A DNA stretch of 64,000 nucleotides from Streptomyces sp. R21 (lineage in GTDB: Bacteria; Actinomycetota; Actinomycetes; Streptomycetales; Streptomycetaceae), in NCBI RefSeq assembly GCF_041051975.1, contig NZ_CP163435.1, forward strand, positions 2,480,001-2,544,000. The letters run 5' to 3'. The notes under the pieces were generated by a model. The model had not been told where the DNA came from and did not search any database. It saw nothing but the letters and a program-made list of their open reading frames with translations. Below are positions 6,648-15,943 of the stretch, one piece after another (within the stretch, counting starts at the first letter, position 1; every line of letters begins with the position of its first letter). Both the position numbers and the translations under genes were made by a program.

Positions 6648-6810
6648 GGCGAGGGGGTCAGGAAGACGGATCCCGCAAGGGGCCCAAGGGGTCCGAACGG
6701 CTCCCGCAGGCGGCCGAACCCCTCCCGTGCGACACGGACCCCGTCCGAACCCCGTCACCTCTTTCCCCAGCCCTCCTCCCCCGCACCCTCCCCCTGCTAG
6801 CCTCCGCCTC

Positions 6811-6825
6811 GGGAACCGGTTGCCC
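6811..6825. promoter_or_regulatory. LacI-type operator upstream of lacI gene 1
   Basis: The sequence GGGAACCGGTTGCCC has the AACCGGTT centre with the C-G step favoured by LacI/GalR repressors. It lies 80 bases before the start of the LacI gene at 6905, which suggests autoregulation. The same core recurs at 19219-19232 in front of the large sugar operon. Confidence 0.65.
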
Positions 6826-6904
6826 TCGTGTTGCCGCAGTTCCCGAGGGGTGGGCCGGGCGGCGGACCAAGGCGTCGTCCGGGGTGGCGGAGAGGGGCGC
6901 GGGG

Positions 6905-7969
6905 ATGACCAGGAAGAGCAACGTGGAGGCCGGGGGACGGCTCACGATCAGGGACGTGGCGGCGCGCGCGGGAGTGTCCGCGTCGACGGTGTCGCGCGTG
7001 CTCGGGGGCGACTACCCGGTGAGCACGGCGACCCGCACGCGGGTGATGCGGGCGGTCCGTGAGCTGGACTACGTCGCGGACGCCCGCGCCAAGGCGATCG
7101 CGGGAGTCGGCACCCCGACGCTGGCGTTCGTGCTCGACGACATCACCGGCCCGTCGTTCGCGCACATGGCGCACGGCGTGGAGCGCGAGGCGACCCGGCT
7201 CGGCCATCTGTGCCTGGTGTGCAGCACGGACGGCGACGCCGAGCACGAGCTGGAGTTCATCGAGACGATGCGCGCCCAGCGTGCCGCGGCGGTGATCCTG
7301 GTCGGCGGCGCCGCCGACACCGGCGAGTACCGCGAGCGCATGGCGCGCATCGCCAACTCCCTCGCCTCGGCCGGGTCGCGGCTCGTTCTGTGCGGGCGGC
7401 CACCGCTGGAGCGCGGGACACCGGTGACGGTCATCGAGTACGACAACGAGGGCGGCGCCTACGCCCTGTGCGCGCACCTTCTCGCCCAGGGCCACGAGCG
7501 GGTCCTCTTCCTCGGGGGCAAGCCGGACAACAGCACGGCGCAGGGCCGCGAGCGCGGCTATCTCGCCGCCCACCGGGCCCGCGGCATGGACCCCGACCCG
7601 GCGCTGCGGCTGTCCGGGGACTTCACTCGCGACTCCGGGCACCGTCTGATGCGTCAAGCCCTCGCCCAGGGGCTGGAGTTCACCGCTGTGTTCGCCGCCA
7701 CCGACATGGTCGCCTCGGGCGCGCTGACCGCGCTGCACGAGGCGGGGCTGCAGGTTCCGGCCGATGTCTCGCTCGCCGGTTACGACGACATCCCGTACGC
7801 CCGTGACCTCCACCCCCCGCTGACCACGGTCCACGTCCCCTACGAGGAACTCGGCCGCCTCGCCGTCCGCACCGCCCTCGGCCGCACCCCCGACGCGCCG
7901 AACGAGCACCTGCTCCTCGGCACCCATGTCGTGGTCCGCGACTCGGTGGCGGCTCCGGGAGGCCAGTAG
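6905..7969 (+). CDS. LacI family transcriptional regulator 1
   Basis: A 354-residue repressor. The N-terminal helix-turn-helix is TIRDVAARAGVSASTVSRVL (residues ~14-33), followed by the hinge helix region with KAIAGV and a periplasmic-binding-type effector domain (TLAFVLDDITGP... to the C-terminal THVVVRDSV). ATG 6905 is preceded by GGAG-rich sequence; the frame extends far upstream but only as filler. It is close in sequence to the LacI protein at 20912-22003 (shared NYPVS/DYPVS turn, EYDNEGGAYA and YDDIPYA segments). It lies convergent to the end of the polysaccharide operon, with a matching operator upstream and a tandem operator-like array after its stop, so it probably controls that operon. 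Confidence 0.9.
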   Translation: MTRKSNVEAGGRLTIRDVAARAGVSASTVSRVLGGDYPVSTATRTRVMRAVRELDYVADARAKAIAGVGTPTLAFVLDDITGPSFAHMAHGVEREATRLGHLCLVCSTDGDAEHELEFIETMRAQRAAAVILVGGAADTGEYRERMARIANSLASAGSRLVLCGRPPLERGTPVTVIEYDNEGGAYALCAHLLAQGHERVLFLGGKPDNSTAQGRERGYLAAHRARGMDPDPALRLSGDFTRDSGHRLMRQALAQGLEFTAVFAATDMVASGALTALHEAGLQVPADVSLAGYDDIPYARDLHPPLTTVHVPYEELGRLAVRTALGRTPDAPNEHLLLGTHVVVRDSVAAPGGQ

Positions 7970-8054
7970 AAGCCGGTCACCTTCGGAAAGCCGTCACCTC
8001 CGGAAACCGGTCACTCCCAGATACCGGTCCCCCTTGGAAACCGGTTTCCGAACC
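7970..8054. repeat. 17-bp tandem array of AAACCGGT half-sites
   Basis: Five consecutive 17-base units (7970-7986, 7987-8003, 8004-8020, 8021-8037, 8038-8054) share the form AAACCGGTCACCTCCGG with a few changes each. The array begins directly after the LacI stop codon. The junction of units 4 and 5 forms the perfect palindrome GGAAACCGGTTTCC (8036-8049). The array lies between two convergent gene ends, not in a promoter position. Confidence 0.7.
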
Positions 8055-8094
8055 TCACCCCCGCACAGCGCGCCGACCACCATCCAGCACCCCC

Positions 8095-9696
8095 TCACGG
8101 CCGCCGAGCTTCCCCGGAGCGCCGAAGACGCCGTACGACCGACAGCGGCGCCGTACTACGCGTCGGCGGACCGGCAACAGGGACCGATGCCGGTGTGGTT
8201 TGCGGAGAGCTGGCGAGCCTCGCCGACTCGGCCTCCCACAGCGCGAGTTCGCCGTCACGCGGACCCCGTACGACGGTGGGTTCTCCGGCGGTGAAGACGC
8301 CCACCGGATGCGAGGCGTCCCAGGCGGGCCAGCCCGGGTCGCCGTCGACCGCGAACCGCACCCACGCCGAGTGCATCGCGTCGGCCAGTTCCTGCGGGGC
8401 GCCCTCGCCCGCGAGCTTGGCCGACTCCGGCACTGCGGCAGTGTCGAAGACGAAGCCCAGCTCCAGGGCGTGGCAGGCGCCGAGGTCCGGGACGTTCGAC
8501 GGCCAGGCGAACTCGTAGACGTGGCACGGCACTTGGCGGGAATCGGCGAGGCGGTGCAGGGGGACGCGCAGGAGGTGATCGGTGACCAGCTGGCCCACGA
8601 GGTCGGCGGTGCCGGCGTCGGGGTGCAGGATCCGGTAGCCGCGGGGTACCTCGGTGCCGCAGTGGCAGCGGGCCATGGCGCCGGCGAGGGCGACCGGGCC
8701 CAGCCGGTCGACGCGCTCGTGCAGGCCGCCGGGCACCAGCCACAGCCGGTACTCCTCGCTGGTCCAGCCCAGCAGCAGTTCGACGCCAGGCGCGGCGCCG
8801 CCCTCGATCAGGGCCTCCAGCGGATCGCGCGGGACCAGGTCGCCGTCGACGACGATGCCGAAGGCGGGTCCGCCGAGGACGGGGCTGCTGAGTTTGCCGA
8901 CGTCGGCCTGGGTGCGCAGCAGCAGATCGCGGTCGACGGCGGCGAACGCCTCGGCGGTCGCGGGGATCTTCAGCCGGGTGGCCATCCGGCGCACCATCCG
9001 GCGCACCTTGTCGCGTTCCGCCGCCTCCGGCGGTCCGCTCTGCAGGACGGCCCGGTGGAAAAGGCCCTCTGCGCGTGGCGTGGCCAGCAGCGCGCCGATG
9101 CTGATGGCGCCGGCCGACTCGCCGAAGACGGTCACCCGGTCCGGGTCGCCGCCGAACCGCTCGATCGACTCGTGCACCCACTCCAGGGCGGCGAGCTGGT
9201 CGCGCAGTCCCGGGTTGGCGGGGGCGTCCGGGAAGAGGCCGTAACCCTCCACGCCCAGACGGTAGTTGACCGACACCAGGACGACGCCGTCGCGGGCGAA
9301 GGCGTGTCCGTCGTAGACGGGGACGGCCGAGGAGCCGCGGGTCAGCGCGCCGCCGTGGATCCACACCATGACCGGCAGCCGGGCGCCCGGGCCCGGCTCG
9401 GGCGTCCACACGTTCAGGTTGAGGCAGTCGTCACCGGGCACGACGGGGTCGGGCAGGAGACGGGCGAACGCCTCGGAGTACGGCGGCTTGGGCGGTGTGG
9501 GCCCGAACGCACCCGCGTCGCGCACTCCGTCCCAGGTCCCGGGAGGAACGGGGGGCCGGAAGCGGCGCGGGCCGAAGGGGGGCGCCGCGTACGGGATGCC
9601 GCGGAAGACGGCGATCCCGTTCTCGTACCGGCCACGCACCGCTCCGTACGGGGTGGTGACCACCGGATCCTGCGAGTTCACCGCGTCCACCGCCAT
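8095..9696 (-). CDS. Carboxylesterase (type B, PnbA-like)
   Basis: A 533-residue alpha/beta-hydrolase of the type-B carboxylesterase family. The oxyanion-hole HGG lies at residues ~114-116, the nucleophile elbow GESAG at 192-196 (Ser194), an acidic residue in LGWTSEEYR (~318), and the catalytic His in GACHALELGF (~410). The FRGIPYAAPP and DDCLNLNVWTP signatures near the N-terminus are those of the family. No signal peptide is seen, so it should be cytosolic. It is the last gene of the minus-strand polysaccharide operon, 105 bases after the alginate-lyase-type gene, and could remove ester groups (acetyl, methyl or aromatic) from imported oligosaccharides. The C-terminal ~30 residues are Pro/Thr/Arg-rich and may be unstructured. 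Confidence 0.9.
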   Translation of the reverse strand: MAVDAVNSQDPVVTTPYGAVRGRYENGIAVFRGIPYAAPPFGPRRFRPPVPPGTWDGVRDAGAFGPTPPKPPYSEAFARLLPDPVVPGDDCLNLNVWTPEPGPGARLPVMVWIHGGALTRGSSAVPVYDGHAFARDGVVLVSVNYRLGVEGYGLFPDAPANPGLRDQLAALEWVHESIERFGGDPDRVTVFGESAGAISIGALLATPRAEGLFHRAVLQSGPPEAAERDKVRRMVRRMATRLKIPATAEAFAAVDRDLLLRTQADVGKLSSPVLGGPAFGIVVDGDLVPRDPLEALIEGGAAPGVELLLGWTSEEYRLWLVPGGLHERVDRLGPVALAGAMARCHCGTEVPRGYRILHPDAGTADLVGQLVTDHLLRVPLHRLADSRQVPCHVYEFAWPSNVPDLGACHALELGFVFDTAAVPESAKLAGEGAPQELADAMHSAWVRFAVDGDPGWPAWDASHPVGVFTAGEPTVVRGPRDGELALWEAESARLASSPQTTPASVPVAGPPTRSTAPLSVVRRLRRSGEARRP

Positions 9697-9801
9697 TCGG
9701 CCACCAGCTCCTCACTCAGCACCGCGCCGACTCCTCACGTCAGCGCATCACATCACCTCCGGCTCGCGCATCGGGAGCGTTTCGGACGGGCGTCCGGTCG
9801 C

Positions 9802-11049
9802 CTATTTGGCGTACATCAGAGTGCCGAAGCCGGTCTGGTCGAAGCCGCCGCTGGTCGAGCCGTAGTCACCGCCGCCGCCTTCGGGCCGGCCGGCCTCGGC
9901 GATGGCGGTGATGTACGGGACGGAGAGGCCGCGTCTGCCGGCGTAGTGGTAGTGCAGGATGTCCCACACCGGACGGACCTGGCCGCGGCTCGCGGAGGAG
10001 ATCACGGTCTGCGACTGCTGCGCGCAGTTCTGGCCGGTGCCCCAGGTGTACGTCGTGTAGGGCACGTCCTGTCCGAGGTTGTACTTGGCGACGTACTGGG
10101 CGCACTTCATGAACCGGTTGCTGTCGTAGCCGTAGAGGTCGTCCCCCTGGGACCAGGCCATCTCGCAGAAGGCGCCGAGCTGCCCCATGCCCATCATGGT
10201 GTGGCCCTGGTCGCGGCCGGACTCCTGGTACTGGGCGAGCCCCTCGCTCTCGTGGACGAACGGGACGGCGTGGGTGATCGACCCGTTGCCCGCGCCGGTC
10301 TTGAAGTAGTTGACCGCCTGGTCGTACTTGGCCGCGTCGTCGCACAGGATGCCGATGGCCAGGATCGAGTTCATGTTGCAGAGATCCCAGTTGGCCCAGT
10401 AGTTGGTGATGCAGGCGTCGTTGTGGCCGGTGAGGAACTGGTTGTTGAGCGGGTAGAAGACGTCGAGCATCATCGTCTTGAACCGGTCGAGGTCGAACCC
10501 GCTGTAGCCGCGCATGAGTTCGGCGGCGTTCGCGAACTGGTAGCCGTAGATCCCGGCGGCCAGGAAACGGTCGGCGTTGCCGGTGACCGTGGTGAGTCTG
10601 GCCGACCAGGCGTTGAGGATCTTCACGGCGGTGTCGCCGTTGGCGGTGGTACCGGCGATCCTCCAGCGCAGGGCGTTCTGGTAGGCGGCGTGGATGTCGT
10701 TGTAGAGGATGCCGTAGTTCTCGCCCGTGCCGCCGCGGATGACGGTGGCCTGCGGGTTGGGCGTCCAGGTGCTGGCGGAGTGGCCGTTGGCGGTCAGCCG
10801 GTTCCAGCCGGAGAGCCAGGGGTCGTCGCCCGCGGCGACCCTGACCTTGGCGCGGTTGAGCTCTCCGTAGGCGTGCAGCATGCCCGGGTGGGTGAAGGTC
10901 GCGGGTGCGGCGTCCGCGGTACCGCCGCTCACCGCCGACGCGGAGGCGCCGACGGCGAGGGCGGCGGTGAGTCCGCCGGCGGTCTTCAGCAGACCGCGGC
11001 GGCTGACGTGCGTGTGCTTGCCCTGCCTGTGGGGGTTGGTGCGGCTCAT
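9802..11049 (-). CDS. Secreted alginate lyase family protein
   Basis: A 415-residue protein with a twin-arginine signal (SRRGLLKTAGG, then an Ala-rich h-region) and an alpha/alpha-barrel alginate-lyase-type domain (from FTHPGMLHAYGELNR on). The family's conserved segments are visible: NWDLCNMNSILAIGI and QESGRDQGHTMMGMGQL, the latter probably carrying the catalytic His. Such enzymes cleave uronate-containing polysaccharides by beta-elimination; the exact substrate cannot be read from sequence, and glucuronan or other uronans are as possible as alginate. It is 17 bases downstream of the larger paralogous enzyme and upstream of the carboxylesterase. Confidence 0.85.
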   Translation of the reverse strand: MSRTNPHRQGKHTHVSRRGLLKTAGGLTAALAVGASASAVSGGTADAAPATFTHPGMLHAYGELNRAKVRVAAGDDPWLSGWNRLTANGHSASTWTPNPQATVIRGGTGENYGILYNDIHAAYQNALRWRIAGTTANGDTAVKILNAWSARLTTVTGNADRFLAAGIYGYQFANAAELMRGYSGFDLDRFKTMMLDVFYPLNNQFLTGHNDACITNYWANWDLCNMNSILAIGILCDDAAKYDQAVNYFKTGAGNGSITHAVPFVHESEGLAQYQESGRDQGHTMMGMGQLGAFCEMAWSQGDDLYGYDSNRFMKCAQYVAKYNLGQDVPYTTYTWGTGQNCAQQSQTVISSASRGQVRPVWDILHYHYAGRRGLSVPYITAIAEAGRPEGGGGDYGSTSGGFDQTGFGTLMYAK

Positions 11050-11066
11050 GGCAGTGCATCTCCAAT

Positions 11067-14000
11067 CTAGGTGGGGGCGATGCTCACCTGCTCGAACTGC
11101 GTCGTGCCGAGGGTCAGCGGGCTGCGGGAGCAGACCACGAGACCCACGTAATAGGGGGCGTCACCGAAGTCGGGGATCTGGCCCTCCGCGAGGGAGGTCC
11201 AGGTGGCGCCGTCGTCGGTGGACAGCGCTGCGCTGAAGGCGGTCCCGGCGCGCTTCAGCCGCAGCAGGCAAGGGAGTTGGACGGCTCCGTTGCCGGTGAA
11301 GGCGGAGGCTCCCGCCACGGTCTTGCGGAGCATGAGCTGTGCGGTGGTCCCGCCGGTGACGATCGCCCCGGCCGCCTGGTCGAACGGCGACAGCGACTTG
11401 GTCATCAGCAGGCCCACACGGTCGGTGGTTGATCCGGTACGGGAGAGCATCCTGGCGGTGATCTCGCAATCGCCGCTGACGGTCCGCCGTACGAACTGCC
11501 CTGTCATCCCTTGGCCGTTGGCGTTCAGATCGACGCCGGCACCGCGCACGGTGAACGTCCCGCCGTCGTACGACGTGCTGCCGGGAGTACGGATGGCGAC
11601 CACGCCCAGGGTTCCCAGGGCGCGGTCGTCGAGGATGGGGTCGCCGAGATCGCCGTACGTCCAGGGGGCGGGAGGCGGGGTACCGACGGTGACGGTGAGG
11701 GTGTCGGACGCGGTTCCTGCCGCGTTGCCCGCGGTGGTCGTGACCGTGAACTCGCCTGTGTCGGTAGGGGTTCCGCAGATCAGGCCGGTGCGTCTGTTGA
11801 GTCGCAGGCTGTCGGGCAGGTTGTCCGCTGTGAACCGAACGGGCTCGTGCGAGGCGCGCAGCAGATGCCGGAGTTCGGCACCCTGGTTCGCGAACACCTC
11901 GGTGGCGGAGGTGATTTCCGGTACCGATGGGGTAGGCATCTGCGCCTCGACGGGTTCCGAGAGCGGGCCGCGCCCGCCGGTGCCGGTCTTCGCGACGGCG
12001 TAGTGGTACGTCGTTCCGGGCGCCCCCGTCGCGTCCGCGTACCGGATGTGGGTGCCGAAGCCGACCGGGCCGACGCCGGTGGCGAGGGTCTCGTACGGTC
12101 CGTCGGCGCGCGCCGCGCGCAGCACCAGGTAGCGAGCCGACAAGTCCGGGTCGGTCCAGGCCAGTTCGACCGCGTCGGCTCCGGCGGTGGACCGCAGGTC
12201 CGTGGTGGACCGGGCGGGCCGGGGCGGGGTCCAGACGTCGCCGGACGACGATGTCACGCTGACGTTGTCGAAGGCTCCGGTGCCGGTCTCGGCGTACTCC
12301 TCGTCGACGCCGAGGCAGGAGGTGAGGGCGAGGCCGGCGTACACCGTGCCGCCCAACTCAGCCTTGGTGGAGCCGACTTCGGTCCAGCGGATGCCGTCCG
12401 GGGACAGGAAACCGGTGCAGCGGCCGCCCTTGCGGGTGACCCGCACCCAGTACGGCTTCCGCAGCCGGTAGCCGTCGCCCGCGCCCTCGACATGCGGGGC
12501 CTCCAGCGGGGTCGCCGACTCCGGCAGGGTGCCGAGGTTCGAGATCGGGAAGGACGCGGACGTGGTGATCGTCTGTTGCTGGGACGGCGGAACGGGGGTG
12601 CTGCCGGTGGCGGAGGTCGCCGCCCCCGCCTTCGGCCGCACGGTCCACACGCCGCTCCAGGTGTGCAGTGGCAGTCCCTGTATGAGCATCGAGGCGTGTG
12701 CGGCGCCCGCGTCGAGCGAGCCGCGAAGGGTCACGCCGATCTTGGAGTACTGCGAGCTGAGCGGCCACACGATCCGCGCGGTGACCGTGCCGTCGCCGCG
12801 CAGCGGCAGGTGGACGAGCCGGTGGGTGTCGGCGGTGCCGCTCGCCTCCAGCACGAACCGCTCGCCGTCGAAGCGAGCGGAGCCGGGGGTCTTCACTTCG
12901 CCCACGTCGCGGGTGGACCAGGGTCGCGGAAGACCGGCGGAAGCCGCTACCGGGAGCGAACTCCCGCTCATTCCACGGGCGTTGGAGGAGATGACCGTGT
13001 AGTAGTACGTCCGTCCCGTGCGCGCGCCGTCGTCGGTGTACGTCGGCTGGTCGACACCGGTCGCGACGGTCTCGTACGGACCCTCAGGCTTGGTTGCCCG
13101 GCGCACGGTGTAGGCGGTGGCCCCCGCGGACGGCAGCCAGTTGACGGTGACCGACCCGTCCTCCCCTGCCGCCGTGAGGCCCGCCGGAGGTGTCGGCTCG
13201 GTGGGCGGTGAGGCCGTCACACCGGCGTAGGTGTAGGTGCCCCAGCTCGGCAGGTCGTCGTTGCTGCCCTCGACGACGCGGGCGCCACCGGTGCCGCGAA
13301 AGACGGCGGCCTTCGTGTGCGGGGTGTCGAGGCCGCGGACACCGGCGTAGTGGGCGTAGTACATCTCGTAGATCGGCGGCAGGGTGCCGCGGCCCTTGTC
13401 CGAGACAGCCGTCTTGATGTACTTGCCGGTGCGGTCGAGGTCGAGGATGAAGGGGACGTCGCCGCCCAGGTTGTAGCGGGCGGCGTACTCGGCGCCCGCG
13501 AGGATGCGGTGGTCGTCGTAGCCCCACAGGTCGACGCCCTGGCTCCAGGCGACCTGGGCGGCGTCACCCAACAGGCCTACGGCGAGCTGCTCGTGGCCCT
13601 GGTCGCGGCCGGACTCCTGGCCCTGGCCGTCGGCGGTGACGACGCGGTGCAGGACGCTGCCGTTACCGGCGCCCGCCGCCGCGAACCGCAACGCGTCCTC
13701 GAAAAGGGTCCGGTTCTCGCAGAACACGCCGATGGCCAGGATGGTCTGAATGGACGTCAGATCCCAGTTGCCGTTGGCGTAGAGCATGTAGCCGGACACT
13801 GCCGGATACCAGACGCGCAGGAAGGACTCCTCGCAGCGGGCGATGTCGGCGTCCGCCCATCCGTCGTAACCGGTATGCCGCAGCAGCTCGGCCGCGTTGA
13901 CGAACTTGAAGGCCTGGAGCCCGGCGCCGAGCGGGCCGTCGGCGCCGGTGATCGCGGTCAGCGACGCCGACCAGGCGTTGAGGATGTCGCGGGCCTTGTC

Positions 14001-14393
14001 GGCGTGCGCGCGCTCGCCGGTCGCGCACCACATCAGGGCGTTCTGATATGCGGCGGCCGAGTCTGCGACGGCCTGGTTCATGAAGTTGGAGGGGCCGCGG
14101 CCCCAGGAGGTGATCTGGCCGGTGTTCTGGACCGGGTACGACGCCGAGGAGCGGGCGTGCGCCGCGAGTGCCAAGTAGCCGTCATGGATGGGCGATTGCT
14201 TGGCGGCGACCGCGTCCTTCATACGGGCGAGGTCGCCTGCGGTGTGCAGGAGGCCGGGGTGGGCGAACGTGAACTCCGCGGTGGTGCCTGGGGTTTCGGC
14301 CCGGACCGTGGGCGCGGACAGGGAGGTCGTGCCCGCGGCGAGGAGCAGCGCCGTGGACGCCTGGATGAGGCCGCGGCGGCTGAGCGTGGTCAC
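11067..14393 (-). CDS. Multimodular secreted alginate lyase family enzyme
   Basis: A 1108-residue exported protein. Order: twin-arginine signal (SRRGLIQAS), alginate-lyase-type catalytic domain (~35-380) with NWDLTSIQTILAIGV and QESGRDQGHEQLAVGLLG, fibronectin-III-like module (~398-485), a beta-sandwich carbohydrate-binding-like module (~488-718), a second Fn3-like module (~731-816), a putative-Ig (He_PIG-like) module (~825-900) with GLICGTPTDTGEF, and a second beta-sandwich module (~908-1108). GTG 14393 overlaps the stop of the preceding gene (GTGA), implying coupled translation; the longer upstream frame is only a shadow. The accessory modules suggest binding to insoluble or cell-wall polysaccharide outside the cell. 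Its catalytic domain is related to the next gene's. Confidence 0.85.
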   Translation of the reverse strand: MTTLSRRGLIQASTALLLAAGTTSLSAPTVRAETPGTTAEFTFAHPGLLHTAGDLARMKDAVAAKQSPIHDGYLALAAHARSSASYPVQNTGQITSWGRGPSNFMNQAVADSAAAYQNALMWCATGERAHADKARDILNAWSASLTAITGADGPLGAGLQAFKFVNAAELLRHTGYDGWADADIARCEESFLRVWYPAVSGYMLYANGNWDLTSIQTILAIGVFCENRTLFEDALRFAAAGAGNGSVLHRVVTADGQGQESGRDQGHEQLAVGLLGDAAQVAWSQGVDLWGYDDHRILAGAEYAARYNLGGDVPFILDLDRTGKYIKTAVSDKGRGTLPPIYEMYYAHYAGVRGLDTPHTKAAVFRGTGGARVVEGSNDDLPSWGTYTYAGVTASPPTEPTPPAGLTAAGEDGSVTVNWLPSAGATAYTVRRATKPEGPYETVATGVDQPTYTDDGARTGRTYYYTVISSNARGMSGSSLPVAASAGLPRPWSTRDVGEVKTPGSARFDGERFVLEASGTADTHRLVHLPLRGDGTVTARIVWPLSSQYSKIGVTLRGSLDAGAAHASMLIQGLPLHTWSGVWTVRPKAGAATSATGSTPVPPSQQQTITTSASFPISNLGTLPESATPLEAPHVEGAGDGYRLRKPYWVRVTRKGGRCTGFLSPDGIRWTEVGSTKAELGGTVYAGLALTSCLGVDEEYAETGTGAFDNVSVTSSSGDVWTPPRPARSTTDLRSTAGADAVELAWTDPDLSARYLVLRAARADGPYETLATGVGPVGFGTHIRYADATGAPGTTYHYAVAKTGTGGRGPLSEPVEAQMPTPSVPEITSATEVFANQGAELRHLLRASHEPVRFTADNLPDSLRLNRRTGLICGTPTDTGEFTVTTTAGNAAGTASDTLTVTVGTPPPAPWTYGDLGDPILDDRALGTLGVVAIRTPGSTSYDGGTFTVRGAGVDLNANGQGMTGQFVRRTVSGDCEITARMLSRTGSTTDRVGLLMTKSLSPFDQAAGAIVTGGTTAQLMLRKTVAGASAFTGNGAVQLPCLLRLKRAGTAFSAALSTDDGATWTSLAEGQIPDFGDAPYYVGLVVCSRSPLTLGTTQFEQVSIAPT

Positions 14394-15910
14394 TGGGCGG
14401 CCGCCTCCGCCTCGGCGGTGGTGAGGAAGGTGAGGTTGGTGACGTGCTCGTTGTAGTACCACTGCACCGAGTCGGTGGTCATGTACCACTTGGGCTTCTT
14501 CATCGAGTCGGCGACGACCAGGCCGTTGATCACCAGGTTCTCGAAGGTGACGTTCTTGATGCCGTGGTCGGCGTCGTAGCCGAGGAACAGCGACGGGTTC
14601 GCGTGGGTGCCCGTGTAGCTGAGGTTCTTGACGTAGACGTCCTCGATGCCGCGGCCGACCGAGGTGTTGTACTTCGTGTTGTACATGACCCTCATATGGA
14701 TCACCTGGCCCCAGCGGAAGTCCTCGATCCGTACGTCCTCGATGTGCACGTTCCTGATCAGGTTGGAGTCGCCGGGATTGAGGGCGATGCAGCCCTGGTA
14801 GCCCATCTGGGGCTCGCGGTGATCGACGATGTCGAGGTTCTTGATGACCAGGTTCTCGAGGACCTCGGGGGCGTCGGTGTTGCCGTGCGTGCCGACGTTG
14901 ATGGGGTGGGCGACGTCGGCCCACAGGGTGCAGTTCTGGATGGTGATGTCGCGGGTGTCGCCGTAGTAGTCCCACCGGTGGCAGTAGATGGCGAAGCAGT
15001 CGTCGGAGTTGCGCATGAAGCAGCCGTCGAAGACGACACCGGTAGAGGAGAAGACGTCGAAACCGTCGCCGTTGCCCTTCGAGCTGAACGAACGCGCCTT
15101 CCTCACATGGACGTTCTCGCTCTCGCCGAACGTGCCCGCGTACCCGTTGGGGTTCATGATGATGACGTCCTGGACGCGTATGTTCTTGCTGCCCTCGCAA
15201 AGGACCCCGCCCGGGCCGCCGTAGAGCATTCCGTGCCCGGTGAGGGAGGCCTTCTCCACGTCCTTGAAGAACACCTGGGCGGTGAGGACGGCGCCGCCCG
15301 CGAGGTAGACCGTCTTACCGCTGGGGACGGTGAGGACGTTTCCGGTGACGGTGTGCACGCCGGGGCCGAAGTAGAGGACGTCGGGGTCGTCGGCCGAGGG
15401 CGGGTTGGGGTCGATGTGGTTGGTGATGACGTGCAGGCAGTCGAAGATCTCGTCGTTGATCTGGACGACCACGTCACGCGGCTCGTCCAGGGTGAACACC
15501 AGGGTGTCTCCGCCGAGTTCGGGCTTGATGCCCAGCGCGTCCGGTCTCACCCGGGCCTTGGTGGTGCCGCCCTTGAGGTACGTCACCTCGATCTCGACGC
15601 AGCCCTGGAAGTCGAAGTACACCATCGACGTGTTGAGGACCTTGCCGGAGCCGGTGGTGGCGTTGATCTCCTCCAGTTGCGGCCGCCAGATGTCGAGGGT
15701 CGCCCAGTCGCCGTCGGGGGCGGTGCGCACGCGCACCTTGAAGCTGGTGTTGGTCGGCATGGTCGACGGGCGGGGGTAAGTGACCAGCTTCGGGGCGGAG
15801 TTGTCGTCGTCCGCGCGGGCCGCCGTGGCGGTCAGGCCGGACAGACCGGCGGCGAGCGCCGTGGCGCCTGCGGCTTGCAGGGCGGTGCGCCGGGACAGGG
15901 GCGTGTTCAT
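14390..15910 (-). CDS. Secreted GH28-like parallel beta-helix enzyme
   Basis: A 506-residue protein with a twin-arginine signal (SRRTALQAAGATALAAG), an N-terminal beta-sandwich region as seen in related dextranase/polygalacturonase-type enzymes (~40-165), and a right-handed parallel beta-helix with repeated short strands and Asn turns. Catalytic-type motifs of GH28 are recognisable: NGDGFD (~281), NSDDCF (~301) and GTHG (~342); a clear RIK motif was not found, so substrate may differ from polygalacturonate. AAGGAG lies 7 bases before ATG 15910. It follows the transporter genes by 33 bases and overlaps the next gene, so it belongs to the same operon. Confidence 0.8.
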   Translation of the reverse strand: MNTPLSRRTALQAAGATALAAGLSGLTATAARADDDNSAPKLVTYPRPSTMPTNTSFKVRVRTAPDGDWATLDIWRPQLEEINATTGSGKVLNTSMVYFDFQGCVEIEVTYLKGGTTKARVRPDALGIKPELGGDTLVFTLDEPRDVVVQINDEIFDCLHVITNHIDPNPPSADDPDVLYFGPGVHTVTGNVLTVPSGKTVYLAGGAVLTAQVFFKDVEKASLTGHGMLYGGPGGVLCEGSKNIRVQDVIIMNPNGYAGTFGESENVHVRKARSFSSKGNGDGFDVFSSTGVVFDGCFMRNSDDCFAIYCHRWDYYGDTRDITIQNCTLWADVAHPINVGTHGNTDAPEVLENLVIKNLDIVDHREPQMGYQGCIALNPGDSNLIRNVHIEDVRIEDFRWGQVIHMRVMYNTKYNTSVGRGIEDVYVKNLSYTGTHANPSLFLGYDADHGIKNVTFENLVINGLVVADSMKKPKWYMTTDSVQWYYNEHVTNLTFLTTAEAEAAAQ

Positions 15911-15943
15911 GGGTGACTCCTTGCAACAGGCCGGAAAGAGGGG

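Noticed and set aside
8036..8049. Promoter operator for the carboxylesterase
   Set aside because: The palindrome lies downstream of that gene's stop codon, which is read from right to left, so it cannot be its promoter operator; it is reported instead as part of the tandem array.
8200..11070. A 956-codon open frame on the plus strand opposite the esterase and lyase genes
   Set aside because: It is the antisense shadow of well-supported genes. It is extremely Val/Gly/Ala/Asp-rich without domains, as expected from reading GC-rich genes in the reverse frame.
14444..15916. A 490-codon plus-strand frame opposite the GH28-like gene
   Set aside because: The minus frame has a twin-arginine signal, beta-helix pattern and catalytic-type motifs; the plus frame has none.
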